Shown here: positions 33,842 to 45,311 of the stretch, in pieces
Layout of the letters: each line of letters starts with the position of its first letter
Numbering within the stretch: the stretch's first letter is position 1
Source: Avena insularis
Taxonomy: Eukaryota > Streptophyta > Magnoliopsida > Poales > Poaceae
DNA: 64,000 nucleotides
Direction: 5' to 3'
Assembly: GCA_023614405.1 (NCBI GenBank)
Contig: CM042697.1
Coordinates: 161,362,149 to 161,426,148, forward strand
Notes under the pieces: model-generated
Database searches by the model: none
The model's input: only the letters and a program-made list of their open reading frames with translations
Told to the model about the DNA's origin: nothing
Position numbers and translations under genes: made by a program

Positions 33842-36218
33842 ATGTCTCCTAGGGGTTTAGTGCACTCTCACACATTTAAATTTGTTGGCACTCATTATGA
33901 TGTTTGGAATACTCGCATGCTTAGTCATTTAAGGGCCATTGACCCAAATATTGAGCGGTTTCTAGATATGGCCTTTTCTCCTCCTAAGGATCCCCAAATA
34001 TATATTTGGAGGAGGAGACAAACTCTTATATCGAAGCTCAAGCATCTAAAGTGCTTGTTAATGTTGTGAGATTTGTAGTTCTGTCCTCAATCATGCCTTT
34101 CTAGAATTCTCATGATATTTGGACCAAGCTTCAAGAAAAATATGATGTGCCCAAGCTTGATGAGGATTATTGTGTTCCCTCCACCTCCGTCCGTGATGAG
34201 TTCTCATCTTCTTCCACTTCACCAACATATGAGTTGTCTCAAGGTAATGATATGGTGAGTGGTATATAACTTGCAATGTAGATAGTGAGCTTACAATTGA
34301 TGATCCTTTTTGTCTATCTCGTTGCAATGTTGTATCTTCGGGCATGAACACTTGTACCACTATATGTGATTTACATTCTAGTGTTGATTTCCCTTGCATA
34401 TCATGTAGAAATGAATTTAATATACCTCATGATGATATGCTTGCTTTGCCTTGTTGCCATGATAAATGTGCTTATATTTCCTCTAGTGCTTATGTTTCTA
34501 ACCATGTAGAGAAAATTGAAGAATGTGTAGGCCAAGGAAAGGTTGCAATTGGAGCTTCATGTGTTCCCCCATCATAACCTTCTCCCAATGTTCACTTATG
34601 CCTCATGGCTAAGGGTTCAAAGGTAACCTCTCCTTTGGATCCCAATATATCTCATGATGATGTGAATGTTGATCATGATGAACTAGATGATAATGTTGCT
34701 TCTTTAAAAGATAAGGGGGGATAGTCCTTCGTGCTCTTCATCCAAATAAAAATGATTGCTTTACTTTCATTGAGATATTAAACTTTGCTATAGAAAGTAG
34801 GCAACTTACTGATGAGCATGAGGATACTATTGACAAATAGGTAGTCTTGAGCGTGAGTATGATAATGACATTGCAAACCTAAATGAAGCTCTTGAAGAGG
34901 AACAAACCACTAAGGAATCTCTTGAGGATACCTTTGCTCTAGAGCTATCTAGAGTGAAGAAACCTCATGATAGAAATCTTGAGGTCGCAAGTTCCATTCA
35001 AAATAAAAATGATAAACCTGAAGTTGCTTATGCTAAACTCCTTGAGGATTTTGAGCACCTAAACAATGTCTATAGGGCCATGGTGATATCATCAAACTCA
35101 CCGAGTCACATGAGCAACTTAAAGCTTCATACACCAAAGATCTTTCCAAGTTACCCTCGCCTCTTACTAATAATGATGATGCTTGTGCTACTAACTCTAT
35201 TTCTTGTGAAGCATCTATCTTGAAGGAGAATGTTGAGCTAAAGGCCCAACTTTCTTTGCTAACTAGAAACTATGGGAAATTAGAAGAAAGTCATGCTAAT
35301 CTCTCGATCTCGCATGAAGATCTTCTAGTCTCCCATGGTAGGCTAAAGTTAGCTCATGAGGCCATTGTGTCAAAGGTAACATCTAGTGGGACTCATGTGG
35401 ACATTAGCACTACACTTACTCCAAATGTTATATTGACATGTGCTAGTCCTTGTAATTCATCCACTCACAACCATGCTATATCTTGTGATGAATTGCATTC
35501 TTTGCCTTGTTTCTCTAATACTTCCTCTAGTATTTTTGTTGATACTAACCATGTAGAGGAAATCAAAGAGCTCAAGGCTCAAGTCACTTATTTGAAGAAT
35601 GACTTGAAAAGGTTTCATGAAGGGAAGACCACACTCAAGAGCATGTTGAGTGTGCGACGACCCCCAAGTAACAAGAGTGGGCTTAGATTCAATTCCAACA
35701 TCAATAACATGCCCACTAACATGTTGAAGCACAAGGGTAACAATAATAAGGTACAAGGACAAGTGAAGAATCCGGCCAACATTGTGTGCTTCAAGTGCAA
35801 GGAAGAAGGGCATCATGTGAGGCATTGCCCATTAAAGAAGAAGCTTCTTAGTGAGAAGCAACGAGGGAAACGACCTCAAGATCCTCCACAAGCTCAAGAT
35901 GGGCCACTTCCCAAGAAGCCTCAAGCTCTTCTTCATGGTGTATCTCCTCCCAAGAATAAATATGGCAAGAGAAGAACTTGCTACATATGCCGTGAGAAGG
36001 GGCACCTTTCTTCCTCATGCACTATGGGTAACTCCTCATCCCATCCTATCTTGATTGATGATGCTTATTCACTTAGTAAATATGAGGGTGGCAATGTGTT
36101 TGCCAAATTTGTTGTTGCCCAAAGTGGTGTCAAGAAAAGAACCATTTGGGTGGCCAAGCCTATTGTGACTAACTTCTTAGGACCCAACTTGGTTGGGGAC
36201 CAACAAGCTAAAACTTGA
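33842..36218 (+). pseudogene. Gag of the non-autonomous Copia, with two zinc knuckles
   Basis: The ATG at 33842 opens a Copia-like gag N-terminus (FVGTHYDVWNTRMLSHLRAI). Frames change near 34070, 34340-34950 and 35220. The last open block, 35220-36218, holds coiled-coil-like heptads (SISHEDLLVSHGRLKLAHEA, then EEIKELKAQVTYLKNDLKR), a basic linker, and two CCHC knuckles: VCFKCKEEGHHVRHC near 35790 and CYICREKGHLSSSC near 35980. It ends at TGA 36216-36218 with no protease motif before or after. The whole is a decayed gag of about 790 codons span, long for Copia. Confidence 0.78.
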
Positions 36219-39200
36219 TCAATAGGTTTTATTGGAGGGAATTGGAGACTTGGCTACCTTATAAAGAATTGAGGGATCTTCATCAATTCCTTTTTATCAA
36301 AGTTAAGTCATTTTGGTTATCACGCTTCTATTATGTATCCAATGTTCCTCCTTGCGGTAACTTGTGCTTAACTCTTTTACGTTGATGATTACTTGCTCCC
36401 TTGTGCATGTGTGGTTTTGTACCTTGCATGTATTTATATATGTTGTGCTTACCTCTTACTTATTTGAGTTGTCAAGTATACTTGTGTATGTTGGTTGGCA
36501 CACTATGTATTTGTGTTTCTTGGTTTGGAGCATTTATTGATTCTAGTTGGTATCATATTTGGCTCTTGTGAGGGATTAATGGACTATTCCGTTTTGGGGG
36601 AGTGTCATGCTTGGTAATTCCACAATCCTAAAATGTGTGTACATGAGGAAAACCACTTAGTAGTTTTATTGCATGTTTATCTAGTCTCTATGTGGTGTGT
36701 CTTTCTCATGAGAAACTCAAGTTCTATAATGTCCATTAATCCTCGCTAGTATGATATTTTGCCTCTTGTTGAGATTTCTTGGTTTATCACATTATGGGGG
36801 GAGTCGTATGCTTAGTTCATATTACAAACCTAGAAAATGTGGACATTTTAGGTAGTGCCACTTAGAATTGATATTGAGAATTATCTATCTCCTATGTGGC
36901 ACATTGCTCATACAAGTTCCAATTTGCTTGGATGTTTGATTGCTCATCTCTTGGATCTTGTGTGTGAGAGTGATTATTGGTATGTGTTTCCTCATAGTTG
37001 GATCTATATATTCTCATGGGAACCATTTGCTTCTATTTAATTTAATAAATAGTGATTGTGTGACTATTTGAATCTATCAAGAATCTCTCTCGAAGCATCA
37101 AGCTTATTTCTCATGCTTTGGTATATGCTTCTTGTTGTGAATATGATCGTGATATCCTTGCAAACTACCTCGGGGAAATTTCCCTTATGTTTCTTGTATT
37201 TGGACAATTGGTACTCCATATATGGTAGAATTTATTGATCATATTCACTTTGGACTTTGCTTATTTGCCTTATCTTTGTCCAAGAAAATGTTTTTCTTTT
37301 TGCTCCCAAGCTTTCCTTGCCTCTTGTGGATCTTATTATTTTATTGGTATCCTCTTGTGTTTTATTTAATGTAGGTAGTAGTGATGATCTCATTTGTGGG
37401 CATTTTGCATTTCAAAGAAAAATTATATGAAATGCTCTACTTATGGGGGAGTTCTCCTATATTATATAGAACAATCTTTTTTATCCTTCTTGATTCGATC
37501 CCTTTTGTTTTATTTAGTGCTTGGAAGCTCGATCTTTTCATGTTGGTACTTTGTGTGCCATTATGAAAAGTGTTAATAGTTTGTTTTTGTTGTTGGAACC
37601 TTGCTCTCTTTGGGAGTTGGTTTTATCTCATTCTTTGTCACTTGTTTTGTTCTTTTAGGATGAGCTAAATTCTTGAGCATCGGTATTTTTTTGTTATCCT
37701 TTTCTCTTTGGCTCTTTCTAGTTCATTTGTTGAACCTGTGTCCTTTCATGTGTTGATTTGGTTATTTGATACAATTTGGACACCTTGTGTCAAGTCACAC
37801 TTTTGTGTTGCCTTCATTTTTTCTTGGTGTTTTTGTTCAAATTGTATCTCCTTTTGGTTCTTGAAAGTCTTAAGCATGCATATTTACTACTTGTATATAT
37901 TATGGCATGCTTACTTTCTTTGATCCAATACATAGGGGAAACTCCACCAAATCCTAATGGGCTAAGATGTGCATGAAATTCAATTTCATATCAATATGCA
38001 CATGTTTGTGTGGAGGCTCTCCTATCTATTGTAGTTGCACTAACTACTTTGGACCAAATTGTTTGGGCACCATAGTGTACTTAATTGTGTTTTAGATACA
38101 TTGGAGATATATTGGATGCTTTTCTCCTCAATTAGGAAAGAGGGGTGCCTTCATGTCAATTGGATGCAAGCTAGGATGATCAATAAATTCATATCTTCTA
38201 CATCCTACCAACTATATCTCGGTAACAAGTATCTCTCTTATGCATACATATATTGTTCCCAACCTTTTATAGGTTAATTGTTGGCATGTATTTGTGTATT
38301 TGCAATTCTTGTGGTTCTTTCTTTGGTTTTGAGGAGCTCTCTATTGCATATGTGTGTATTTTGAGATGAGTGCATATTATGGGTAATATACAAAATCATG
38401 CTCATGATTCACCAATCCCAAATATGTCTATCTAGCAATATTATTCCATATCGTTTCCTCAATTTCTCTCATGTGCGATAATGAGTATTCTGCAAATTTG
38501 ATTTCTGTTTGTGTTACTTGTTGATTTTCTCCATATATTCCAACTATTCCCTTTTCCCTTGGTAATAGTTGTAATGTATGTAGTGTGTTGATTTTTGAAG
38601 CTCATCGATGTACAATAATATATATTTGAACCTTTGGCCATGCTTTCAAGCAAACATCTTATTTGTATATTCTATGACTTCCTTTTTTTTTTCATGTGTC
38701 CTCTTGAGTATCTATCTTGTTTGTGCATATTTCTATGTGGTCATATTTCTTTGTGATATTTTCCACCTGGAAATTTATACACACAAGAAAGATCATTCTT
38801 TGTATGTTTTTGCATTTCTTGGAAATCACCTCTTATTCCTTTTGACTCTTTGGTGCCTTCCAAATTTATTGAATTTTGAGTGCATTGTTAAAAGAGTGTG
38901 GAGGAGTGAGGATTCCATGGTTGTGCACGTTTTTCCAAATATAATTACTATAATCGGTGCATAATCTTTGGGGAGCTTCTCTATTTAATTTAAGAGTGCA
39001 CATTTTCGTTATTCCTCATATCTTGTGGTTTAAATGCCTATGGTGGAGTGAGGATTCCATATTTGTGCATATTGTATTCAAATACAAGTATTCTAAACTT
39101 TGCACAAGTTTTTGGGAGCTTCTCTATTTTCATTTAAACACTCTCTGTTGTTGTTTCCATTTGATATCATTTGTTGGATTTTCATTTGTTTCGTTTGGAT

Positions 39201-39712
39201 CTTTTGTTTGCTCGCTTAATTTGTTGAAGTTTATTTCTTTTTATTTTCTTTTTGCAATCTTTGGGTCCTTGATATAGTTTTACTTCCTCTGAAGTACTCA
39301 TCATTTGACTTGTGCATATGCACACCTTTGGAGGAATTCTCATTATATTGGCCATCTAGAAGTTTTCACCCATTTTGGTAATCGATTCCAATGGGGGAGA
39401 AGTTATGGAGGGTTTAAGGGAAGTTGGCCATTGGTTTGAGTGTGTTCTTAAGCATTTTCCTCTCATGCTCTTGCATATTTGTGGTTGCTTGGCATGTCGA
39501 ATATATAGAGGAAACTCAAATATCGGTAATGGTTGGCAAACTATGCAATGAAATTCAAGTTCATCACACATGCATAAATTGTGGGGGGAGTTTGCTCTAT
39601 ATATTGTGGTTGTACCAACATCACATACTTTTGTAGTATTTGATGTTGGGGCAACCGCTTTGCTCGTTAAATTCCATATTTAAACTCTCTCAAGGGATTG
39701 TCATCAATTACC
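36219..39712 (+). other. 3.5 kb internal region without coding domains
   Basis: The plus strand is T-rich and split into many short open frames with hydrophobic translations. None shows a pol motif. 'Ggggga/ggggag' islands recur (36595, 36795, 37445, 39390, 39585). The region replaces pol and leads to the PPT at 39713. Confidence 0.6.
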
Positions 39713-39726
39713 AAAATGGGGGAGAT
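39713..39726 (+). other. Polypurine tract of the gag-only Copia
   Basis: AAAATGGGGGAGAT directly precedes the 3' LTR start TGAAAGGGC, as needed for plus-strand priming. Confidence 0.85.
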
Positions 39727-42058
39727 TGAAAGGGCATGTATGCCCCCATGTGTGGTTTTGGTAATTAATGACAATCTCTATGGACTAATGTGTAAATTGA
39801 GTTTATCTTGTACGTTTGTCCATTGGCATCGCTTGGGACATGTGTTGGTCTCAAGGTTGAAATATGAAGGAATGTACAAGGGCTATGTACTCATTAGAAT
39901 CATGAACAAAGAAGGAGCTTCAAGGTTGATCAAGACAAGTGAAAAAAGTTGCATCAAGATGGATCAACCTCAAGAAGGAATGAAGAATGGCAAGCTCAAG
40001 CCCTTTCTTGAAGATCTCGTGCTTGAAGCTTTCCATCCTCGTGATCATGGAGTGATAAAGACAAGTTCAAAGAAGAGGTTTCCCCATGGAGTATGGGGGA
40101 GCAATTTGCAAGTCTTTATCAAGCAAGAGCGATCAAGAAAGGTGTTCCATATTGAGAAGGTCAAGTCGGTCTATATCAAGTTCAAGTGGAATGCACAAGG
40201 CAAAGGTATGGTCTTGATAGGGCTTCTCTTGTGTTGGTATCGTGTTGTTAGTTGGGAGACCGGGTTTAGGATAGATAGCCGTACTATCAAGAGGGATTCT
40301 CAAGCGGGTGTCTCAACGCGTATTTCGGAGAGAGCTCAAACCTTTACATACATAGCATCATATTTCTTGGTTGGTGTTTGGTTCTTGTCCATGAGAGGAT
40401 CTAGAGCTTGTGGTTATCATCATAACAATCTCTAGTTCATCAAATAAGGATTTCCCTTGCATATCTTATTGCGGTTTTTGATCTTGTGAGTTTTCCGGAT
40501 CCACACCTTGGGAGATATATCATATATATATTCATAATATTTATCCCTTGGTGGTATCCAATATTTCAATTTTTGTTTAATTCTAATTGGTTTTATCTTT
40601 TCAACAAAATTGGTTCCATCCCAATCGGAGTTTTCAAGCTCAACTTCTTGTGTTTTGGGTTTTGGAAGTTTTACCGGTTCATCGCTTCTAGATAGGTCAT
40701 ACCTTTCTCAATTTGGTTTTATCCATCCATGTTGTACTATGATGTTTCTTTGCATAATCTTGTAGAACTTGCCGTTCTCTTCAAAATGAGCACAAGATCA
40801 TCAAAAACGGAGTTGGGAATCAAAAGTTATTGAAGTTTTTGTGCTATGCTGTCCAACATTTTTTCTTGAGCGGAAATTTCGGCCGAAATTTCGACCCAAG
40901 TTCTGGTGAACGTCTGTTTTATTCTGTATCTTGTGTTCCTATATACCGAAAGTTCTGGTGGGGGGCCGGAAATTCCGGTGGTGCGCGAATCTGGCCCAAA
41001 CAGGCAGATTTCTCTTGCCTTATTTAAGGGCCCCTCTTCCCTAATGTTTCCCCATCTTTTGAGGCCATTTTTGTTAGCTCTTACACTCTCTCTCCTCCAT
41101 TGTTGACCTTCAAAATATTTCCCTCTTCCCTTCTCCCTCCCATGATTCTTGCATCTCTTTGAGGGATTTGAGAGAGGAGATCTAGATCTACAACAATACC
41201 AAGCCAAATCCCTTCTTTGTGAAGGAATCATTGGGATCTAGATCTTGGAGAGTTTTGTGTTCTCCTCTTATGTTCTTCCTCCCTTATTCCCCCAATAGCT
41301 TTTGTTGCTTTGTTGGAATTTGGGAGTGAAGGACTCGTCCTTGCATTTGGTGCATAGGCTTGAGTTCTCCTCGGAGATTCGACGAGTTCAAGCTTGTGGG
41401 CTTGTTACTCTTGGGTTCTTGAAACCCTAGACGGTTGTGTGGTTGGGTTGTTGACTTCTTATGACCTTTTGTGGTCTTGTAGCCTTTTGTGGCTTTGTTG
41501 TTGGGAGCCTCCAATGGAGTTGTGGAGATAGCCCCAATCTTGTACAAGTTTTGGTGACCGCCCTCAAGTGTCCCTTAGTGGATCGTGAGTAGGCCTTTAT
41601 GGCGAGCTCCCGGGAGAATAGGCTGATCCTTTTGTGGTGCCAATGAGTTGCGTGCCTTCGCATCCGGGGTGAGGCCTTGTGTGGCGTTGGGTGAGCATCG
41701 AGCCACCACACCCCAAGGTGAGCCATCTGTGGCATTCAGAGAGCACTGCGCCATCGCACCTCTACAACGGAGACATAGCTTCTTCGGAAGTGAACTTCAG
41801 GATAAAAATCTTCGTCTCCGCGTCCATCGGTTTTCTCTCAACCGAGCCCTTTACTTATGCATTATACATTATGATAGCCATCATGTTTGAAGTATTTTAC
41901 CTTGCTATCACATTGTTGCTTGTATTGCTTAGTATAGGTTGTTGGTGCACTTAGATGAACCTAGTGGTTAGGTTTTATTACGCATTTATTAGAGCATAAC
42001 TCGTAATATTTTTAAAAGCCTATTCACCCCTCTCTAGACGACGTCCATTGCACTTTTA
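39727..42058 (+). repeat. 3' LTR of the gag-only Copia (2332 bp)
   Basis: It is a near copy of 31398-33785 and ends CACTTTTA, where the 5' LTR ends CACTTTCA, so the terminal CA is mutated. GGCAG follows. The 56-bp length difference is partly the 19-bp repeat near 41460-41500. Confidence 0.9.
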
Positions 42059-42084
42059 GGCAGGATTAGAATTTTGAATCGCAC

Positions 42085-42400
42085 TGGCGTCCCTTCTCCC
42101 TCTCTTTTATCCTCCATACTTCTCCTCTCTCCAGTTCTCCTGTCTTTCTCCTCCCCTTCTCCTCCCTCCTCCCTCCTCCCTCCTCCCTCTCCTTCTCTCC
42201 TTCTCCTCTCCTCCCCTTCTCCTCCCTCCTCTCCTTCTCCCCTTCTCCTCTCCTCTCCTCCTCCTCCTCCTCCACCACCACCACCACCACCTCCGGTGAC
42301 CTCATCCTTCGGCAACCTCCTCCTCCTTCGGTGACAACCTCCTCAACCGACCTCCTCCTCCTCCACCATCTCTAGCGACCCCCTCCTCCATCGACCTCCA
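42085..42400. repeat. Pyrimidine-rich CTCCTCC/CCACCA low-complexity tract
   Basis: Inside the CACTA right arm, more than 200 bp are almost pure C/T on the plus strand, followed by a CCA run at 42273-42292. The Glu/Gly-rich frames on the other strand are products of this repeat. Confidence 0.85.
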
Positions 42401-42705
42401 GCCTAGCCCTCCTCCGATGACCCCCACTTCCGGCCACAAACAAGACCTCCGACAAAATTCCAGCGAAATTCCTGTGGCTGCGGCGGGCTAGATCAAGATC
42501 TAGATTTGGCCCCAATTTTTTTTTGAAATTTGAAAAAATATGTGTCGCATATTGCAATATGCACCACATAAATTTGATATTTCGGTGGCGCATATAAATT
42601 TATACCACATAATTTCAATTTAGTGACGAGGTAACGGTGGAGAATCCCATATGCGCCATAGAATTCCAAAAACATGCGCCACTGATAAGCTTTTTCCTAG
42701 TAGTG

Positions 42706-42835
42706 GGCTACCACTCTCGCTGCAAAAACCATCAGCCATGCAACTTTAGTCTCTGGTCGACTTGGTGGCAGCCAAACTGCCATTGTGGAAAGCCTTTATT
42801 CTCAACCGAGGAGGGTGACTACTGGTAAAGATAAC
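42706..42835 (+). pseudogene. LINE ORF2 fragment 2 (reverse transcriptase)
   Basis: After the GGC duplication the frame continues as LPLSLQKPSAM, a TAG, then LVDLVAAKLPLWKAFILNRG. It ends at the solo LTR after LVK(I). This is the L1 'YLGLPLS ... W..r.LS.aGR..L' block. A further TGA replaces the Arg after GG. Confidence 0.82.
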
Positions 42836-45311
42836 TGAAAGGATACGGATGTCGCCTAGAGGGGGGGTGAATAGGCGATTAAAACTTTTCCTAGAGTGGC
42901 TCAACAAAGGCGGAATAAAACTAGTGTTTACTTTGTTAAGCACAACCTAGAACAACTAAGGTTCACCTATGTGCACCAACAACTTATGCTAAGCAATACA
43001 AACAACAAAGTGATAGCAAGATATATATATTACTTCAAGCATGAAGGCTATCACAATGTAAAGTGCATAAGTAAAGAGCTCGGGTATAGAGATAACCGAG
43101 GCACGCGGGGACACCGATATTTTACTGAGTTCCTCCCAACATGGAGTACGTCTCGTTTGGAGAGGGGGTGGTATCAAACCACCAACGCCACAAAAGGCCT
43201 CTCTTATTCTCCGGTGAATCTCACCCCAATGGGATCGATCCACGCTTCCACTATCGGTGCACTTGTCGGTGGCAACCGGAACCTCTCACAAGGTTGGGGC
43301 ACTTCTCCACAACTTAATTGGAGGCTCCCAACAAACGCCACAAAAGGCCTCAACAAATGCCACCAAGCCACAATGCCACCAAGGCCACAAAACCGTCTAG
43401 GGTTCCAAGAACCCAAGAGGGACAAGCTCCAATGAGCAACTCAAACCAAATCCTCCGAGGAGAACTCAAACCGATGCACCAAATGCAAATGGCAAGAACA
43501 CCACAAAGATGCTCAAATCCCTCACTCGCAAGTTCCAACAAAGCTACTAAAGCTATTGGAGGAACAAGAGAGGAGGAATCAAAGAGAGACACAAAATCCC
43601 CCAAAATCTAGATCTCCAAAGATACACTCACAAAGAGATTTTTTGGTTTGGTCAAAACGTAGATCTAGATCTCCTCTAACTACCCCTCAAACATATGCAA
43701 GAATAAATGGAGGGGTGGGTAGAAATCAAGCTCAAAGAGTAAGGCAAATGGGGGCAAAGTTTAGACAAAAGGAGGAGAAAGAAGTAACCCTAAATAAAAA
43801 TGGACAAAAGATTTATATAGGGCTGGACAAAATATGACCGTTGGGGTATTTTTCTGGACGGTCCGATAGTACCGGTTTGGTCCGGTACCAAAACTGCAAA
43901 TGCCAGCGAAAAATCGAAGCAGCCAACGCATGCGAGCGAGACCCAGCGGAGCAGCAGCTGTAGCAGCTGCAGGCGCGCATGCAGCAGCGCATGCGAGTGG
44001 AGGCAAGCGGGGCCAGCATGCAGTGGCTCTGCGCGCGCGCGGTCGATTTAGGCAGACGCGGCAGTGGCAGCTGGGCCAGCGCAGCAAGCAGCAGTACGGC
44101 GCAGCTCCAGCAGCTATGCATGCGGCGACAGCAGCGCATGGGGGCAGCAGCTGCTGGGCCCAGCGGGGCACGCGTGCGGCAAGCGGGAGCAGCGGCGGCG
44201 ATGCAATCGACGCAGGCGCGCGCGCGTGCAGAGTCAACGCGACAGGCAGGGTGAGCGCGCGCTGAGCGCATGCGGCGGCAGCGGTGCGGGCCCAGCGCCA
44301 GGTGGGGCAAGAGCGAGTGGACGAGCCGCAGCAAGCGCGCGCAGCGAGCGCAGCAGGTCAAAGCGGGCAGCGAGGCAGGTAGAGATCTAGGCTGGCGCTA
44401 GGGAGATATTTTCCTGGGCCGACCGGTACTACCGGCCCACCCGGACGGTACTATCGGGCCGGCCGGTACCACCGGGAAAAGGTACCTAGCGAGGCAGAAA
44501 GAAAACGGGCCGTTTTCAAGCCCGGACGGTAGTACCGGTCCGTCTGGACGGTACTACCGCTCGGTCCAGAAAACAGATTGACACATAAATATTTCAAACG
44601 ACAATAACTTTTGACTGGAAGCTCCGATTGACCCGATTCAAATTGCGTTGGATAGAGGATAACAAGGGCTTCCGAATAAAAAGTGGAAATATTGATTATC
44701 ACCAAGTTAGAAAGTATCAAGTAGAATAATGTGATATACCTCACTTGGTGAGAAACCGAAAAGCCGCATAAATCAAAATCGCAACAAGATACATATGGGA
44801 GATCTGATTTTGATGAACAAGAGCTTGTTATAGAGATTAACATAAGCTCTATATCCTCACATGGATAAGACCAAATAACAACCAAATACGATGATGCAAG
44901 TATGCAAAGGTTTGAGCTCTCTCCAAACGATGTGACCAAATTACTCATACGAGAGCCCCTCTTGATAGTACGGTTATCTATCCTAAACCCGGTCTCCTAC
45001 ACACAACAATAGACCGGAAAAAGGGAAAACCTATCAAGATTATACCTTTGACTTGAGCATTCCACTTGAGCTCGATGTAGACGATCTTGCCCTTCTGAAG
45101 ATGGAACGCCTTTCTTAATTCCTCATCATCGACCTCGCATATTGAGCTTGCCCAACATACCTTCTTTGCATTTCATCGACCTTGAAGCCAACACATGCTT
45201 CAAGCGATGCCAATGGACAAATCCTACAAGTATAACTTAATACACACATTAGTCCATAAAGATTGTCATTAATTACCAAAACCACACATGGGGGCCCAAC
45301 ATGTTCTTTCA
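42836..45311 (-). mobile_element. Solo LTR, SIRE/Maximus-like (2476 bp)
   Basis: The minus strand begins TGAAAGAACATG at 45311 and ends CGTATCCTTTCA at 42836. It aligns with the LTRs of the gag-only Copia at its start (GGTTTTGGTAATTAATGAC) and end, but differs in the middle. There it is very G/C-rich (43890-44390) and carries GGTAGTACC-type palindromes. The LINE reading frame resumes on the far side. The duplicated target is only AC (or AAC), shorter than the usual 5 bp. Confidence 0.85.

Larger units (their letters stand above)
31398..42058 (+). mobile_element. Non-autonomous Copia-type LTR retrotransposon, SIRE/Maximus-like, gag only
   Basis: Both LTRs begin TGAAAG and share sequence to CCATTGCACTTT. 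PBS (33788-33799) and PPT (39713-39726) are in place. GGCGG (31393-31397) and GGCAG (42059-42063) form a target duplication with one mismatch. The internal region holds a gag-like ORF but no protease, integrase, RT or RNase H. It would have to be moved by proteins of an autonomous relative. The Copia assignment rests on LTR and PBS style and is less certain than the LTR structure. Confidence 0.85.
30676..42705. mobile_element. CACTA (En/Spm-type) DNA transposon, small non-autonomous, enlarged by a Copia insertion
   Basis: Ends are CACTACTAGAAAA on the left and, inverted, CACTACTAGGAAAA on the right, flanked by GGC (30673-30675 and 42706-42708), the 3-bp duplication typical of CACTA elements. 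Only 722 and 647 bp remain outside the nested Copia, with no transposase. Subterminal copies of a GGCGCATAT-like motif occur at both ends (about 30717, 30757, 30797, 30890; 42543, 42582, 42646 inverted). Such repeats bind the transposase in this superfamily. Confidence 0.92.

Noticed and set aside
36855..39277. Series of 60-118-codon hydrophobic frames suggesting membrane proteins
   Set aside because: The plus strand is very T-rich, which gives Phe/Leu/Ser-rich translations by composition. No start context, domain or homologous pair supports them.
42034..42315. Glu/Gly-rich frames and a Ser/Pro-rich frame
   Set aside because: Products of the CTCCTCC low-complexity tract.
43813..44361. Ala/Cys/Arg-rich 182-codon frame and overlapping frames on both strands
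   Set aside because: The region is a GC-rich, GCAGC-repetitive part of a solo LTR; frames are open on both strands at once.
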